Positions 50,413 through 62,382 of a DNA stretch of 64,000 nt are shown in pieces. The notes beneath the pieces are model-generated. The model worked only from the letters and a program-made list of their open reading frames with translations, was not told where the DNA came from and ran no database searches. The DNA is taken from NCBI GenBank assembly GCA_977006965.1, contig OZ345361.1, positions 2,604,001 through 2,668,000 of the forward strand, in the 5' to 3' direction. Source of the stretch: Phymatolithon calcareum. Its lineage: Eukaryota; Rhodophyta; Florideophyceae; Hapalidiales. Numbering within the stretch: position 1 is the stretch's first letter; every line of letters begins with the position of its first letter. A program made the translations under genes and the position numbers.

Positions 50413-53400
50413 GGCGGGAAGTTGAGGGGATTGTGAGAAGTTTTCTTGGCAATGCTGTTGAAGAGTTGCAGTACCCAAGGTCCGACGAGAAGGATATGTA
50501 CGAGTGAAACGGAAAGATATAATTGCATCAGATCATCTGATGATCAGAAGCGTTGGGCGGAAGAAAGCGCGACGGATTATTCGCGCCGTGGGTTGTGGAA
50601 GAAGATGCACGGCGCAAAATGGTGCTAAAGTTAGTTGGTTCAAAAATATTTTTAAGAAACTTCATATTTTCGAAACGACTCTTCCAAGAATAGAAATAGG
50701 TGAGAAAATATGTATTTTACTATGTGGACAATTACATCAAGTTTTGGGTCCACGCAGACAAAACCACCACACTGTACTCCGAAAAATATAAAATTTTGTT
50801 TGAAGATTTAATTTTTTATCATAATCATCAGAAATAGATTTGATCAGAAATAGATTTGTTCCAACGCATGATATGACACATCCCAAAAAAGATGATGTTC
50901 GTTGGGCACAAACCGGTCGTTATGCTACCGTGCTGTGAGATGAGTACAGTATATCATAAAAAGTGCTGTATATCCACCTTCAAGACCTCGCAAACAGTGG
51001 ACATTGTAATAGAAGCCGATTTTTCGGACAAAATAAATTTTGTACCAAAAATCGGGTTCTAAAAGTCGTTTTCTGCAGCTTGCAATCACACTTCGAAGCA
51101 CAACTTTAAGAAATCGATATTATTTGTCAAGTTCATGACCGCGCAAACAACGTATACGATCCGCGAGACGAGACACTAATGTCGCGAGGATCGTTTTTTC
51201 TCGAGAAAACCTAAATTGTCATTTCTTGCAGGCATACGACTCCTTTTTTCTGCAAGGACCTTCAAAAAACAATACAATGATGCATCCTTGGCCGTTGACC
51301 AGAGTTGCAGCATGACCATACTTTAGCTCTAATTGACACAAAGCAAAAAATTCTAATCAGAAGGGAGCGCCGCGTTACTATCTCTAATTTTTATGAAACA
51401 ATTGTATCGGCAATCAGTTCTAGTCCTCGTTCGTACAAGAACGTAGTGAAATTTCTGTAATTCAGGATCGGATTCGGACACGTCCTCGACATTAGAATCA
51501 TGCCCATCATATCCATATGAGATAAAAACAATTATAAAATTTGATTACAATTATCATACATTGTTCACTCCCACGCGAGAATTATATCATAATATATGTC
51601 CCAAAAATAAATTTCTCTGCATCACTCGTTCGCTAATTGGCTCGTGTGTGACCCGATGAAATTATAGGAATGCATGGCCCGTCGCGCACGGCTGGAGTAG
51701 GGCCTGAAAGTTTCACAAAACATTTTCTACAGAAGCAAAATTGACGGAGTGATTACTTTCTAATATATCATGTTTACCTATGCCTGTTTTGATATATCAG
51801 CTCCTCCAGGAAAGTCGGATATCAATCAGAATTAATGATCAAAGAAACTTTGATTCTATTTCATGTAGATAAAAGACGGAAATCTGTCGAGCAATTTGAA
51901 AAATGTTTTTAAGGACACTTTGAAGTTGCAAAAGAGCTGCCCAATATTCTTACTCTTTAAATACTTTTGACACTAGAAAGTGATATTGCCCGCATTTAAT
52001 GCCGGCAATTTTGAAAAGCACTAGAAAATTCGACACATTTTGTCGAGAAGCACTATAGTGCTTTTCATTGCATTGCCCATCTTTTGATTGTCATATCAAA
52101 CGTACTCTGATGTTTTTCATCTACATCGTTATATCAGAAGGAAATCGCTCTTGATATTAATGTTCGCTGTCTGCATTGATGAATAGCCCGGATGCAAGAA
52201 CTGTAGTGCTGTAAAATTCGAAAAGTTTGGAATTTTCAAAAAATCGTTGCATCAAAAATGTGCACTCCCATCAACCATTGAGACGGGGGAGCGCGCCGGA
52301 ATATTCGTCGTCATCGCAACAGCACTGTTTCGTGACAATGGTCCCCGGGGAATGGCCATTCCCTCTGACGATGGAAGGCTCACTGTTAGAACGTTTCCTT
52401 ATTCGCCCTTAATGGAGGCGGTTTAAATGTGCCACAACGTCCACTGCTCGGGGTTTTGTCGAGCGGAGGAATAGAAAGCTGCATTAACTCGGTGCTAAAA
52501 GAGTGGCAGCAGCCTGTGAGCTGTCGGTCCACATTTCGTACCCGTATCCGCAATTCTAGCCCTCCTCCCGCTCCGGTTCTACTGTCAGCGGGTTGGAAGA
52601 AATCCCAGTATGTCAAACCTATGATAATGATAGGCTCCAAGAGGACGGTAGATTTTTAAAACACTGGTTCCAATTTCGATTGCTCCCACGACTTTTCTGT
52701 GCCATCAGGTTGATCATCACAACTCAAGAGGGGTTGCATTGTTCGATCTGAACTTGTTGGGTGACCTGGAAAAGCTTCCGACCTCACATATGCAAATCTA
52801 AAAATACATTGCTGAAAGGGCTTCCTTCACTGCTCGGATCCTTGGCACGTCCTGATTCTTTAGTGCTGGCCGTTTATTGCATTACTCGGAGCCAATCCTC
52901 ACATCAAGGTCTCTGCCTTTTGCGTTTTTTATCAATAGTGAGGACGAACCGTCTGCGCAGCAGCACAGAATGTGATCTGGAGGGCGTAACATAGTTGCAT
53001 TGAAATAGTTTATCAGCAGCATATGTCCTATCGTTCAAAAGCCCTTAAAACTTTTGGCATCGCTGATCCCCATGATTTCCATCGTTTATGAACAAGTTTA
53101 ATAAACGTTTGTTATCACTGATGGCCCATGGCGCGGCTTTTGCAGTTACCTTTAGAAGTCCACTCAGTATTGTACAAGCGAGATCGGCACAAGAGATTTC
53201 CACGAAAAAATGTAGCTTACATTGCAGAGCCAAGGTATTGGTCCACCGGCATAGTTACCAAAGACAATTCTAAAAATACAGAACGTAGAGCGGAAGCCTC
53301 CTTCTGTACAACACTTCTGGGATCCGGATGCGTGGTAATTCAATGCAATATTCAGTGTCTAGTGATGCTCAACAGGAATCTCAACTCGTCTACAATCCGT

Positions 53401-53484
53401 GATTTTAAATCTGCACGGCTGCAGATGGACAGGTAAACGTGGCGCCTTTCTCAACAGTGTACATCGCAAAACAATAGGAACAAT
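50413..53484. other. Gene-poor AT-rich region
   Basis: About 3 kb, many runs of A/T. A local direct repeat of AGAAATAGATTTG... occurs at 50826-50857. No confident gene. Confidence 0.5.
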
Positions 53485-53904
53485 ACCGACGTCACAATAG
53501 AACGAGACAGATGGTTCATTGCTTTTCCAATATGGGAGCTGCGTGTATACGCCGGCCAGGCAACCGCATACATATATGGTGAATTGACAGAGAATCAGTA
53601 CAGTATAATGGAAATGATGATGACTGTCAAAATCACTCCCGATGCGATCTGGATTCCTAGTCATCGTGGTCTCCTTAGGAACGAAAAAGCCGACGACCTT
53701 ACTCGAAGAGGCGTTACGGGGTGTCATCTGCTGGCGCATCAAATCGTGTCCTTGGAGATGGGAGCTGCGCAAACCGGAGCATTCGACGAAGCCGAGGAAT
53801 TCACAGCTTCTGCTTCCAGAATTCACTGCTGTACAAGTATTAGCCACAGGCACACACAAAAGTTATGCTCAAACAACTTTTCGCAAAAGGTCAATCACTG
53901 GTAG
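53485..53904 (+). mobile_element. Retroelement remnant, RNase H-like fragment
   Basis: A plus-strand open frame contains DAIWIPSHRGLLRNEKAD then DLTRRG, the last strand-helix of RNase H as found in LINEs and cellular enzymes (W-P-x-H-x-G...N-E-x-A-D). Upstream in frame, AGQATAYIYGELTENQYSIMEM could be the middle of the fold. No reverse transcriptase is readable nearby. Probably a short fossil. Confidence 0.6.
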
Positions 53905-55007
53905 CAGCCTTGTCCCAGAAATAATATTTCTCGGTTGACCACTACTCTACATGAAGGGCCTGTTTAGCTCGAACTAAGGAGACTGTCGTCAATCTAACTC
54001 AAAGCTGTAATTGACATGCTAAATCAACACGCTAGACTATTGGTAGATTAGGCGATAAACGACCCCGTAGCATTCACTTTAGAAAGCATTCTCTGCCGAA
54101 GAGGAAAGAAGGAATAAAAAAGATGGAAGACGTTTTCTTGAATAACAGTGGGGGCGACTCTACGCATTGCTCATTAGATCTAAAGGACGTCCGTTGATCT
54201 AGATGGCCACAAGCTGTAGTGCTCACATACTGAAAAAGTACGAACCGATGGGATTGTTCCATTTCAAGTCATCTCCCTTGACGATGCTCAGTAGGAGATG
54301 AGAGCAAATTTATTCCGCTATCGAACTCAGGGCCTCGCGAGCCCTAGAGATCTCTGGGCCAATATGCCTTTTAAGGGAAGACTGTTCGTGTGTACAATGC
54401 TTCTACATTTCAACGTCTTTAACTACCCATGTCGTGTCTAAACCCCTGTTGCGGAAAAATGGCTCTAAGTAGGGGCCGGTTAAAGCGAATTGCTAGCCTT
54501 CTCAAAGCGCATTACCGGAAAGCCAGTTTCGTATGCCGTTATGTCGAGATGTCGATCCGTCGGCTCAGGGGCAAATCTTCGCATGATAGCCAAATGTAAT
54601 TCATGTATTCTTTTACCATCACAGTTTGGACTCTTCTTCTCATTCTAAACGGAAATGTATTCTGGAGATAGATCGTTCTTTGCAGCGCGACGATGAGACT
54701 GCAAAATAACACTGCATTCTTCTTCAGTTCACGCTGTACTCGTGCTTACCGCGCGGCGACCCACATTCCGAGGTGTTCATGCTAGAAACCGAAGGAATGC
54801 ATTTTATCAGCTTGCTGTAAGAGGAGGAGGGAGAGTTTCAACATTGTTCTCAGTGTAGAGATGTTCCTAGCGTGTAGAATGCTTTCTTAAATACAAAGAT
54901 TTACTCAAAAATATAATGGAGATTAATCGAACTCAGTCTCACTGCAAGAAAAAGGAATACAACTAAGGGCTTGTTCCCCTATTAAGCATTGCAACCAAGA
55001 AGCCGTG
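53905..55007. other. Intergenic, nothing recognised
   Basis: About 1.1 kb without a supported gene. Confidence 0.45.
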
Positions 55008-55646
55008 TCAGTGGTGAGGGGTATCCTCCTCAATATTCTCACGCTTCCCAGTGATCTCCTTCAACAATTTGCTCTCCTTCCCCACATATCCCTTAGGTGC
55101 TTCAGTCGATCCGTCGAACTTGAATTCACTGCAATCGTGCTTCGGGCAGTACTTCACATATCGATACACGTCATACTTGATACATTTCGCCTTCTCCAAA
55201 GTGCAAACATCAGCACACACCGGATCATGATCGCATACCTCCTTGTAGATAATATCATATTTCTTGTAGCAATCCTTTTTGAAGTGGTACACCGGGAAGC
55301 ACTTACGCGTGACAACAGGCTTATGGTGGTTGTATGAAAGGAACTCGCCACACTTCTCTCCGTCGTGATACTTGCTGTAGGAACACGTCTGTTTCAGATG
55401 TTCGTGGGGAACGAGTTTACAAACCGGTTTACAAACTTTGTCACACTTCTTGTAATCACAACGGGGAGCGACTTCAACCTTCTTGTCGACGTATCCACAG
55501 GGACCGTAGGTGTAGCAACAGGTCTTGTACTTCTTGAAGCATACTTTTGGGTGGGCTTCATTTTCCGCAACATTGGCGTTTGCAGAGACAAGAGCGATGG
55601 CGATGAGAGCGACAAAGAGAGCAATGGTGGAACGGATGGAGGTCAT
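55008..55646 (-). CDS. Secreted 18-Cys protein, copy A
   Basis: 212 residues. Signal peptide MTSIRSTIALFVALIAIALVSANA, then a mature region of about 190 residues with 18 Cys in CC, CxxxC and spaced patterns (KYKTCCYTYGPC, CDYKKCDKVCKPVC), rich in Lys, Tyr and His. The C-terminal 40 residues are Cys-free and acidic-basic. No known family recognised; a cell-wall or extracellular structural or defence role is guesswork. The partner copy lies 1.6 kb away on the same strand. Confidence 0.85.
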   Translation of the reverse strand: MTSIRSTIALFVALIAIALVSANANVAENEAHPKVCFKKYKTCCYTYGPCGYVDKKVEVAPRCDYKKCDKVCKPVCKLVPHEHLKQTCSYSKYHDGEKCGEFLSYNHHKPVVTRKCFPVYHFKKDCYKKYDIIYKEVCDHDPVCADVCTLEKAKCIKYDVYRYVKYCPKHDCSEFKFDGSTEAPKGYVGKESKLLKEITGKRENIEEDTPHH

Positions 55647-56620
55647 TTTAGAGGGATGGAGGCAGACAAGGGTGGATGTTCCTATTGGTGTTGTTGTGGA
55701 GTGCGGGCTTGAGCTGTGAGAAGCTGCTTGACGTGAAGGTGGCCTCGTATTTTATACTGTTCTGGGTCCAGCAAATGCAACATCAAGTGCTATTTCTTCG
55801 ATCTCACTTGCACTTGGAACCCCAGTGCGAGATCACACTCTCAGCGTGTGAATTTGCGCATCTCTGGATAGCCTAAATCGTAAACCTTCCTTCGAGCTCT
55901 CTGAGTAGTTACGACATTCTGTTCAATGGTCTTGTGCACTAATTAGAGAGGGTCGGACGAAAAACCGTTTTCATGTACAGCAGATTGATTATAGCTGTCC
56001 TGTTGTATTCTTGGTAGTGCGGTTGACCTTTATGGTGCACTTGCTTCCAGACCCCCGGTGATCTCATCGGCCATTTACCACGGTTTTGAAAATATTTCAA
56101 TCCCGCAGGCGGTCAACAATATAGTGTAACCTCCGAAATTGCGCGATGATGCGTAGCGAAATAACGTTAGATAGAGTTCGATTTTTTAGGCTAAATAACT
56201 AATCATTGGTATAGTAGGCAGGATAAAACGGGTTTCGTGAGACTCTAGACTCTAGTACAGCTACAAGAAAAAGATCAATTGATAACAGCAGCCGAATAAG
56301 AGCAGCTCTACATTCATCCTGGAAACAAGATATTGCTTGAAGCAGTAGGCTTTAATAAATAAATATGGACGCTGGTCAAGGACGTAAATAACAAAATATG
56401 GATAAGAGCCTCGTTCAGTCATGCTCCATCTCAAGTCTATCCTCCCAGTGGATCACATACAGAGATGTTACCCCGCGTCCCAGAAACATCTTGAAAACCA
56501 GCCGTTTTTGACAGGCACCGCACACCCGAGCGCGATTTGTAGAAGCATGTGTGCTCTTGGAAAGTACCAATTTGGGCACGACAGGACGGTCCCACTGGAC
56601 AAGATGGTATCTTAGGCTCT
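55647..56620. other. Intergenic between the Cys-rich twins
   Basis: About 970 nt. It presumably holds the promoter of copy A and the 3' end of copy B. No other gene. Confidence 0.5.
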
Positions 56621-57259
56621 CTAGTGATGAGTGGTATCCTCCTCAATATTCTCACGCTTCCCAGTGATCTCCTTCAACAATTTGCTCTCCTTCCCCACAT
56701 ATCCCTTAGGTGCTTCAGTCGATCCGTCGAACTTGAATTCACTGCAATCGTGCTTCGGGCAGTACTTCACATATCGATACACGTCATACTTGATACATTT
56801 CGCCTTCTCCAAAGTGCAAACATCAGCACACACCGGATCATGATCGCATACCTCCTTGTAGATAACATCATATTTCTTGTAGCAATCCTTTTTGAAGTGG
56901 TACACCGGGAAGCACTTACGCGTGACAACAGGCTTATGGTGGTTGTATGAAAGGAACTCGCCACACTTCTCTCCGTCGTGATACTTGCTGTAGGAGCACG
57001 TCTGTTTCAGATGTTCGTGGGGAACGAGTTTACAAACCGGTTTACAAACTTTGTCACACTTCTTGTAATCACAACGGGGAGCGACTTCAACCTTCTTGTC
57101 GACGTATCCACAGGGACCGTAGGTGTAGCAACAGGTCTTGTACTTCTTGAAGCATACTTTTGGGTGGGCTTCATTTTCCGCAACATTGGCGTTTGCAGAG
57201 ACAAGAGCGATGGCGATGAGAGCGACAAAGAAAGCAGCGGTAGAGCGGGTGAAGATCAT
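56621..57259 (-). CDS. Secreted 18-Cys protein, copy B
   Basis: 212 residues. Nearly identical to copy A from about residue 9 to the end: the mature proteins differ at only two positions (Ile/Val in the KYD-IYKEV stretch and Pro/Thr just before the terminal HH), plus one or two silent changes. The first residues differ (MIFTRSTAAFF versus MTSIRSTIALF), and the DNA upstream of the start is unrelated. Confidence 0.85.
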   Translation of the reverse strand: MIFTRSTAAFFVALIAIALVSANANVAENEAHPKVCFKKYKTCCYTYGPCGYVDKKVEVAPRCDYKKCDKVCKPVCKLVPHEHLKQTCSYSKYHDGEKCGEFLSYNHHKPVVTRKCFPVYHFKKDCYKKYDVIYKEVCDHDPVCADVCTLEKAKCIKYDVYRYVKYCPKHDCSEFKFDGSTEAPKGYVGKESKLLKEITGKRENIEEDTTHH

Positions 57260-58529
57260 TTTGGTTGACGGATAAAGACTAGTGGTGAACTCTCGTTGCC
57301 TTAGGAGTGGGGTGTTGTGTTCAACATGGTTTCATCGGATGGATCTGGGCAATTTATAGCGTTTTCCATTCTCGACAATCGACAGTGCAGTAAGGCAAAG
57401 GCACTTCGCACGCCGCTCCAAGAATACAGATATTGTTGTGCTTTGAATTTATGCGACAGGAGAAAGTTTTGTGGTAGGAACCATCGATTTGGGTGTATTT
57501 TTCTGAGAAAACAGGCACGTTTTAGCACTTGTGCACCCTGGATGACCTGCACCGTGAATTTCGTATGCAAGCATTTTACAACACGATATTCAGAGGCTCG
57601 TTCAAACCTGCTGGAGCACACCAAGTCGACCCCTATAAATAGTTTTTGCACACCATGAGGAAGAAACACAACCTCATGGTCGCGCACAAGTTGGGCGGAG
57701 GGCACTTTTTCATTTGACGAGCTTCACGGGATACGAGACTCTGCGCTCGCCTCGATTGTAATTTGTCAATTAGAGAAAAACTGCACTACGTCTGCAAGGC
57801 TATCGATCCCATCTGATCGAGGCAGGTGGCTAACAGATTGGTTGAATTTTTTCAAGGCACCGTCCTGAATGTTATTACTACATACTTGCTGATCCGTCTT
57901 TCTGCCGGGGTGGCAGCTACCTTGCAGAAACATAATCAATATCCCTGGCGTACACTCCAAGTAAGATTCGTACAGGCAAGGTTGCTTTAGTAGTGTTTGA
58001 ATTTTGCACAGTGTGCTCCAAACTGAGAGAACGTTTTTCTTCCTATTTACACTCCTTGCTTTCAGACAGCTCTTCCTCCAAGATGTCTTCGACATTTTTA
58101 AACCGAACCCACAGTATTGGCAGGCGGGGGAAATGGAAAAGTAGCGCCGATTTAGGAACAAGAGGTGTTTTCAATTCGCACATTGAAAGATGCATATTAT
58201 TCATGAATAATAATTGAATTATTCATCTTCCGATTTATTGAAAGCACGTGTTTTGAAATGGCTTTTCGCCCCAAAATCGGCGCATGGTTTTGCGAAAGTT
58301 ATTTTTTGCAATAACTGATCGCATTGTATTGGACTGTATGATATCAAAATCAGTGCTGCTCCTTGGAAACTTCTCCGAAGGCGAGATCCGAATCTAGAGA
58401 ATTGCAACGCCGGTGCAGCCATTATTATTACCTTCTAGTCGTGCGAAGTGCTAGTCTATTTCACTTTGGCTGTCGCTGGGGGCAGCAAATCTGCGAGCAT
58501 CAATTGATTGAAAATTTGGCGCGGCGAGA
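57260..58529. other. Intergenic region
   Basis: About 1.3 kb with no confident gene. A perfect 18-nt palindrome TATTATTCATGAATAATA sits at 58195-58212. Confidence 0.5.
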
Positions 58530-59108
58530 ATGGGGTTTCAATTCGGGCAGTGGACTTGTCGATGGTCAGAGGCATTTTTCTTATCCAGCTTGAGCATGGC
58601 TATTGTCAACACCAAGCCTATCCGACCAGGTACGACACCGCAAATCCCAACCTTGGGCCACTGATCTGCCCTTGTACTCATATTTCTGTGTCATTCCTTC
58701 CGTTTGCACTACTATGTAGGTCATTGTCTTGTGCTCAGCCGACGCGTAGCGCCAAGGCTGGCCGATTTAACGCAGGAAGAGATGGTCGATCTGTGGTCCA
58801 GTGTTCATGCCATTGCTCCAGTGCTTGAGAAACATTTCAAGGGTGAGAGTCTCACCGTGGCCGTACAGGACGGGCCCTCTGCAGGCCAAACCGTCCCTCA
58901 CGTGCATGTTCATATCATCCCGCGAATCAAGGGAGATTTCAAGAACAATGATGAAATTTACAATGCGCTTGATAAGGAAGGTGTTGACAGAAAACTGGAC
59001 AATGAGGATCGGAAGGCACGATCACAGGAGGAAATGAAGAAAGAATCTGGTGTTCTGCGCCCTCTCTTTGAATCCATTTCAGCACGTATTCCTGAAGACG
59101 ACGCATAG
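58530..59108 (+). CDS. FHIT: FHIT-type dinucleoside triphosphate hydrolase (HIT family), two exons
   Basis: Bis(5'-adenosyl) triphosphatase of the HIT superfamily. 162 residues from exons 58530-58629 and 58720-59108 with a 90-nt GTACGA...TATGTAG intron. Exon 1 supplies FQFGQ near the start and IVNTKPIRPG, matching FHIT's FRFGQ...LVNRKPVVPG; the junction rebuilds the PGH motif exactly. Exon 2 has LADLTQEEMVDLW, AVQDGPSAGQTVPHVHVHIIPR (the HxHxHxx catalytic triad) and a hydrophilic insert before the Arg-rich C-terminus. Length is slightly above human FHIT (147). ATG at 58530. Confidence 0.93.
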
Positions 59109-59525
59109 AGTCGGTGTTTAACCCTTGCACAGCGGTGCGGACGCCGTTCATTCTCCTAGCCAATGGCCGTCTTGATCCCCATAAAGAATCCTGGCGAGAT
59201 TTTTCTCTGTACAATAGAACGTCTATGGAAGCGTTTGCGTCTTTGAACCTGGAAAGAGACAAGGACTCTGGGTTTCTTGAAGCGGCCAGACAAAGACCCA
59301 AATCTTTGCATCGGGCCCTCCAGGCTGGAGGAATCTCATTGGCATTACAGTAATGGGCCCAATCATTGTTAGTGTAATGTATTTCATTGGTGGATCAAGG
59401 TCACCGGCGGCTCTACGATTAAAATTTCGACGCAGCCCATGCCTGTAGGGTACGGTTGGTATCACGCCGTCTCAATCGTCGACCGGGACGCACCATAAGC
59501 CATTTGCTCCTTGACTGTTTTCGAA
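59109..59525. other. Intergenic
   Basis: A frame from 59114 to 59353 on the plus strand is coding-like (LDPHKESWRDFSLYN) but has no clear start or family. Otherwise nothing. Confidence 0.4.
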
Positions 59526-61016
59526 ATGGCAAGCAGGGAGTACTTTTGTTCAATTTGCGACAAGAGCTTTGGTAACAGTGGTCACCTGTATCGACATCAG
59601 CTTACCCACTCAGCCGAAAAACCCATTCCGTGTTCTGATCCAACATGCAATCAGACTTTTGCCCGTGCGGACAACATGCGTCGCCATGCGGCAAAGCATG
59701 TACCGCCAGAGGATTATCAGTTTGTTTGCAATGTTCCGGACTGTGGTAAGCGTTTTCCCAGCAAGGAAAATTTCCGTCGGCATTCCAAGACCCATGACGA
59801 GAAGAATTGGCGGTATCAATGTCCGCACTGTGAACGGATGTTTACGAAGAAGCATCAGCGCGTTGCACATTTATACCATGCACATCAAGTACCGATGCCA
59901 TATCGTTGCGAAGTTGACAGATGCGACGAGCAATTCTTGCGGAAATGTGACGTGGACCTTCATTTCAAGAGGAAGCACGTTCCAAAAGAGTTCTTTTGTC
60001 TACATGAAGAGTGCGTCGATTTGCCTGCGTTCGACAAACTTCCGCTGCTCAATCTACACATGAGGACAGTCCATCCGGCCAAAGCTTCTTGTCCTGACTG
60101 CGGACGGAATTTTAGCACGGCGCAAAAAATGGAGCAGCATCGGGAAGTTCATTCAATCCCACTGTTGGACAGGTATACTTTTAAGTGTGAATACCCCGGC
60201 TGCAATGCGCGGTATACTAAGCCGTTCAACCTTGATATGCATGTCCGCGCGAAACACAAGAAGGTTACTTTTGACTGCAAGATGTGTGACGTTGGCTGCA
60301 CCACTAGATTCGGTTTGAAAAGGCACTACATGCTGATGCATGAAGTGGAAGAAGAAATGGCAGTAGAATTGTCGGGGCAAAGACGACATAAGAGGAAGCA
60401 GCAGGCTGGGTCGTCGAGCAATGCAGAAAATGGCGAAGTGAAACATCAACCACCCAAGAAGTCGAAGAAACCAAAAGTTGTGCGTCGAAAGCAAGCTAAG
60501 AATAGGAGTGCGAAAGAGGAGGTCATTGAGAAAGAGTCTCTTGCGGTCACGGTCCGCTCAAATCCATCAAACAATCATAGAGAGGCTAACCCGGAAGTCT
60601 CCGTTCAAGATTCTGGCAAGGCGTCAGAGGAGCCTTCCAAAGTAATTGTGGAATTGAACGCACAAACAGCTCTTCCAAAATCACCCAAGCAGTCGAGAAG
60701 GACGGGGAACTCCGGAATGACACTCCCTGAGGGACCTCCGGAAGTTAAAACGGGCTCTGACGTGCGCCTGAAGCGTAATAGTGCAAGTCAAAACGCTAAT
60801 GTGGCAGGCCAGGGCCACCAAGCACAACTATCAGCGACTGGTATAGACCCTGATGAAGAAAAGTTCCTTGCATTTTTGCGCGCGCAGGCTAATTGGATGG
60901 AGGCACCTAATTTATTCCCCGAGTTTGGCGGCAGTCAATCTGAAAACTCCTCTTCTTGTGCGGAGGAAGCTCCTCGAAATGTTTCCGCTGCACCCTCCAG
61001 TCGACCGGTATCCTAA
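59526..61016 (+). CDS. TFIIIA-like nine-C2H2 zinc-finger protein
   Basis: 496 residues from ATG 59526. Nine consecutive C2H2 fingers occupy about residues 6-280: e.g. FCSICDKSFGNSGHLYRHQLTH, then PCSDPTCNQTFARADNMRRHAAKH, and the last CDVGCTTRFGLKRHYMLMH. A run of nine fingers with CxxxxC spacing in several and TxEKP-poor linkers is the architecture of transcription factor IIIA, which binds the 5S rRNA gene and 5S rRNA. Finger 6 (CLHEECVDLPAFDKLP...) is irregular, as is common in TFIIIA. The C-terminal 200 residues are basic, Lys/Pro/Ser-rich and disordered, ending in an acidic stretch. Nuclear. Assignment rests on finger number and spacing. Confidence 0.7.
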   Translation: MASREYFCSICDKSFGNSGHLYRHQLTHSAEKPIPCSDPTCNQTFARADNMRRHAAKHVPPEDYQFVCNVPDCGKRFPSKENFRRHSKTHDEKNWRYQCPHCERMFTKKHQRVAHLYHAHQVPMPYRCEVDRCDEQFLRKCDVDLHFKRKHVPKEFFCLHEECVDLPAFDKLPLLNLHMRTVHPAKASCPDCGRNFSTAQKMEQHREVHSIPLLDRYTFKCEYPGCNARYTKPFNLDMHVRAKHKKVTFDCKMCDVGCTTRFGLKRHYMLMHEVEEEMAVELSGQRRHKRKQQAGSSSNAENGEVKHQPPKKSKKPKVVRRKQAKNRSAKEEVIEKESLAVTVRSNPSNNHREANPEVSVQDSGKASEEPSKVIVELNAQTALPKSPKQSRRTGNSGMTLPEGPPEVKTGSDVRLKRNSASQNANVAGQGHQAQLSATGIDPDEEKFLAFLRAQANWMEAPNLFPEFGGSQSENSSSCAEEAPRNVSAAPSSRPVS

Positions 61017-62382
61017 TTCGATCCCTATTTTTGGAACGTCTTCCCTTTCGAGCGAGGGCCAGCTTATCGCAGCCCACTGCTGTAGCAAACGTACATTTTG
61101 AAATATGCAGTTTTGTGGCGAAGAGCGTAGTACAGGATTGCGATAAAACTTCCGAGTCTGACATTAACGTAACAAATTTTGCCTTGCCAAGAAAAAATTC
61201 TACTAGGTTTCTCCATAACAGGAGCATCTCAGTCGTTCCCGATCCAACAGACAAATCAGTATGTAAATCCAACCTAGCATTCCCCCATCTGGGCCCAATC
61301 GTAAGCCCTTAGCAGCCACGGCCATGCCAACATCGGCCTTCCGGAAGCTATGAAACGGACACGCCCTGCACTCCACGATCGAAATTTCCCACTCCGCTCG
61401 TTTCTGATCGACCCGTGCCGCTGTTCCTCAGGCAAAGCAACAAGTGCCTTGCGAACACTCATGCATTAGAGTGCGCATTCGGTTGTTTGGTCTGGATGAG
61501 ATTTGTGCCATCACATGCATTGCAATGCAACTGGGAATAACCCGGGAATGGATATTCATAGCGAGAGTTGACGAAGACAAAGTACTTGTCACCCTAGTGT
61601 GGTAAGTTGCCATTTTGCCGAATTGCTCTACAGCCGCGACAAGGATAACACATGTCCTCGTTTTGTGCAAACCACCTACAGCAGAGGCACGTAATGAGGT
61701 AAACGTCGAGTGCTGGTAGGTTTGTCACAGCGGTTACGAGTATGCAAACCCTTACGTTTTGAGATTCGAGTTGCTCCTGCGCTACTCGTCCGGCCCGAAG
61801 GCCTTCGAATGCTATACAGTACGTGAAGCTTTACAATCGTCTAGCGAGCAACGCCATCTCCTTAATTTACAAAAGAGAAGAGCAGTTTCCTCACAACAAC
61901 AAACTCGAACTCCTCTTGTGGAAACTGGGGGACAGATTCTCTAGAAAATTCGCCTTTCGTCTTTCTACGTCGAAAAAACACTCATTTCTACTTTTCCGTC
62001 AAACATGCATTCGATCGTTAGGGCTTTTGAGCGAGCCACTTGAGTACACAACGGTACTGTACCGTACCGTCAGCAAGTTCAAGCTCGTTTACAGTACTGA
62101 CAAGTCTGCCAAAACGCAGCTGTCAATCGTAAAGGATACTGTTGTCTTTGTCCCAATCTCGAAAAGGTGAACCAATTCAGGTGAGACGTGAGGGAGAAGA
62201 CGTACAGTAGTATTGTCATGTTATATTTACCTGCTGAAGAGCAACTCCATACATATTTAGCACCCTGGAAAAATTGCGCAACGAGGAAGTACACTTCCTT
62301 CGAAGCAGTATGCTACCGAAAATGAGGAATGTAGGGGAAAATTGAACAGCAGTAAAAGTGGCCTACCTAAACCGTCTACGAA
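61017..62382. other. Intergenic; possible unresolved small spliced gene
   Basis: Plus-strand ATG 61350 opens a 39-codon coding-like frame (MKRTRPALHDRNFPLRSF). Then a frame from about 61462 reads RIRLFGLDEICAITCIAMQ, then LGITREWIFIARVDE, up to a good GTAAGT donor at 61600. They do not join in one phase by a consensus intron. TACTGTA/TACCGTA motifs occur near 62053-62210. No firm gene. Confidence 0.35.

Noticed and set aside
53359-53859. Minus-strand frame of 166 codons
   Set aside because: It is opposite the RNase H-like retroelement fragment and has no recognisable domain.
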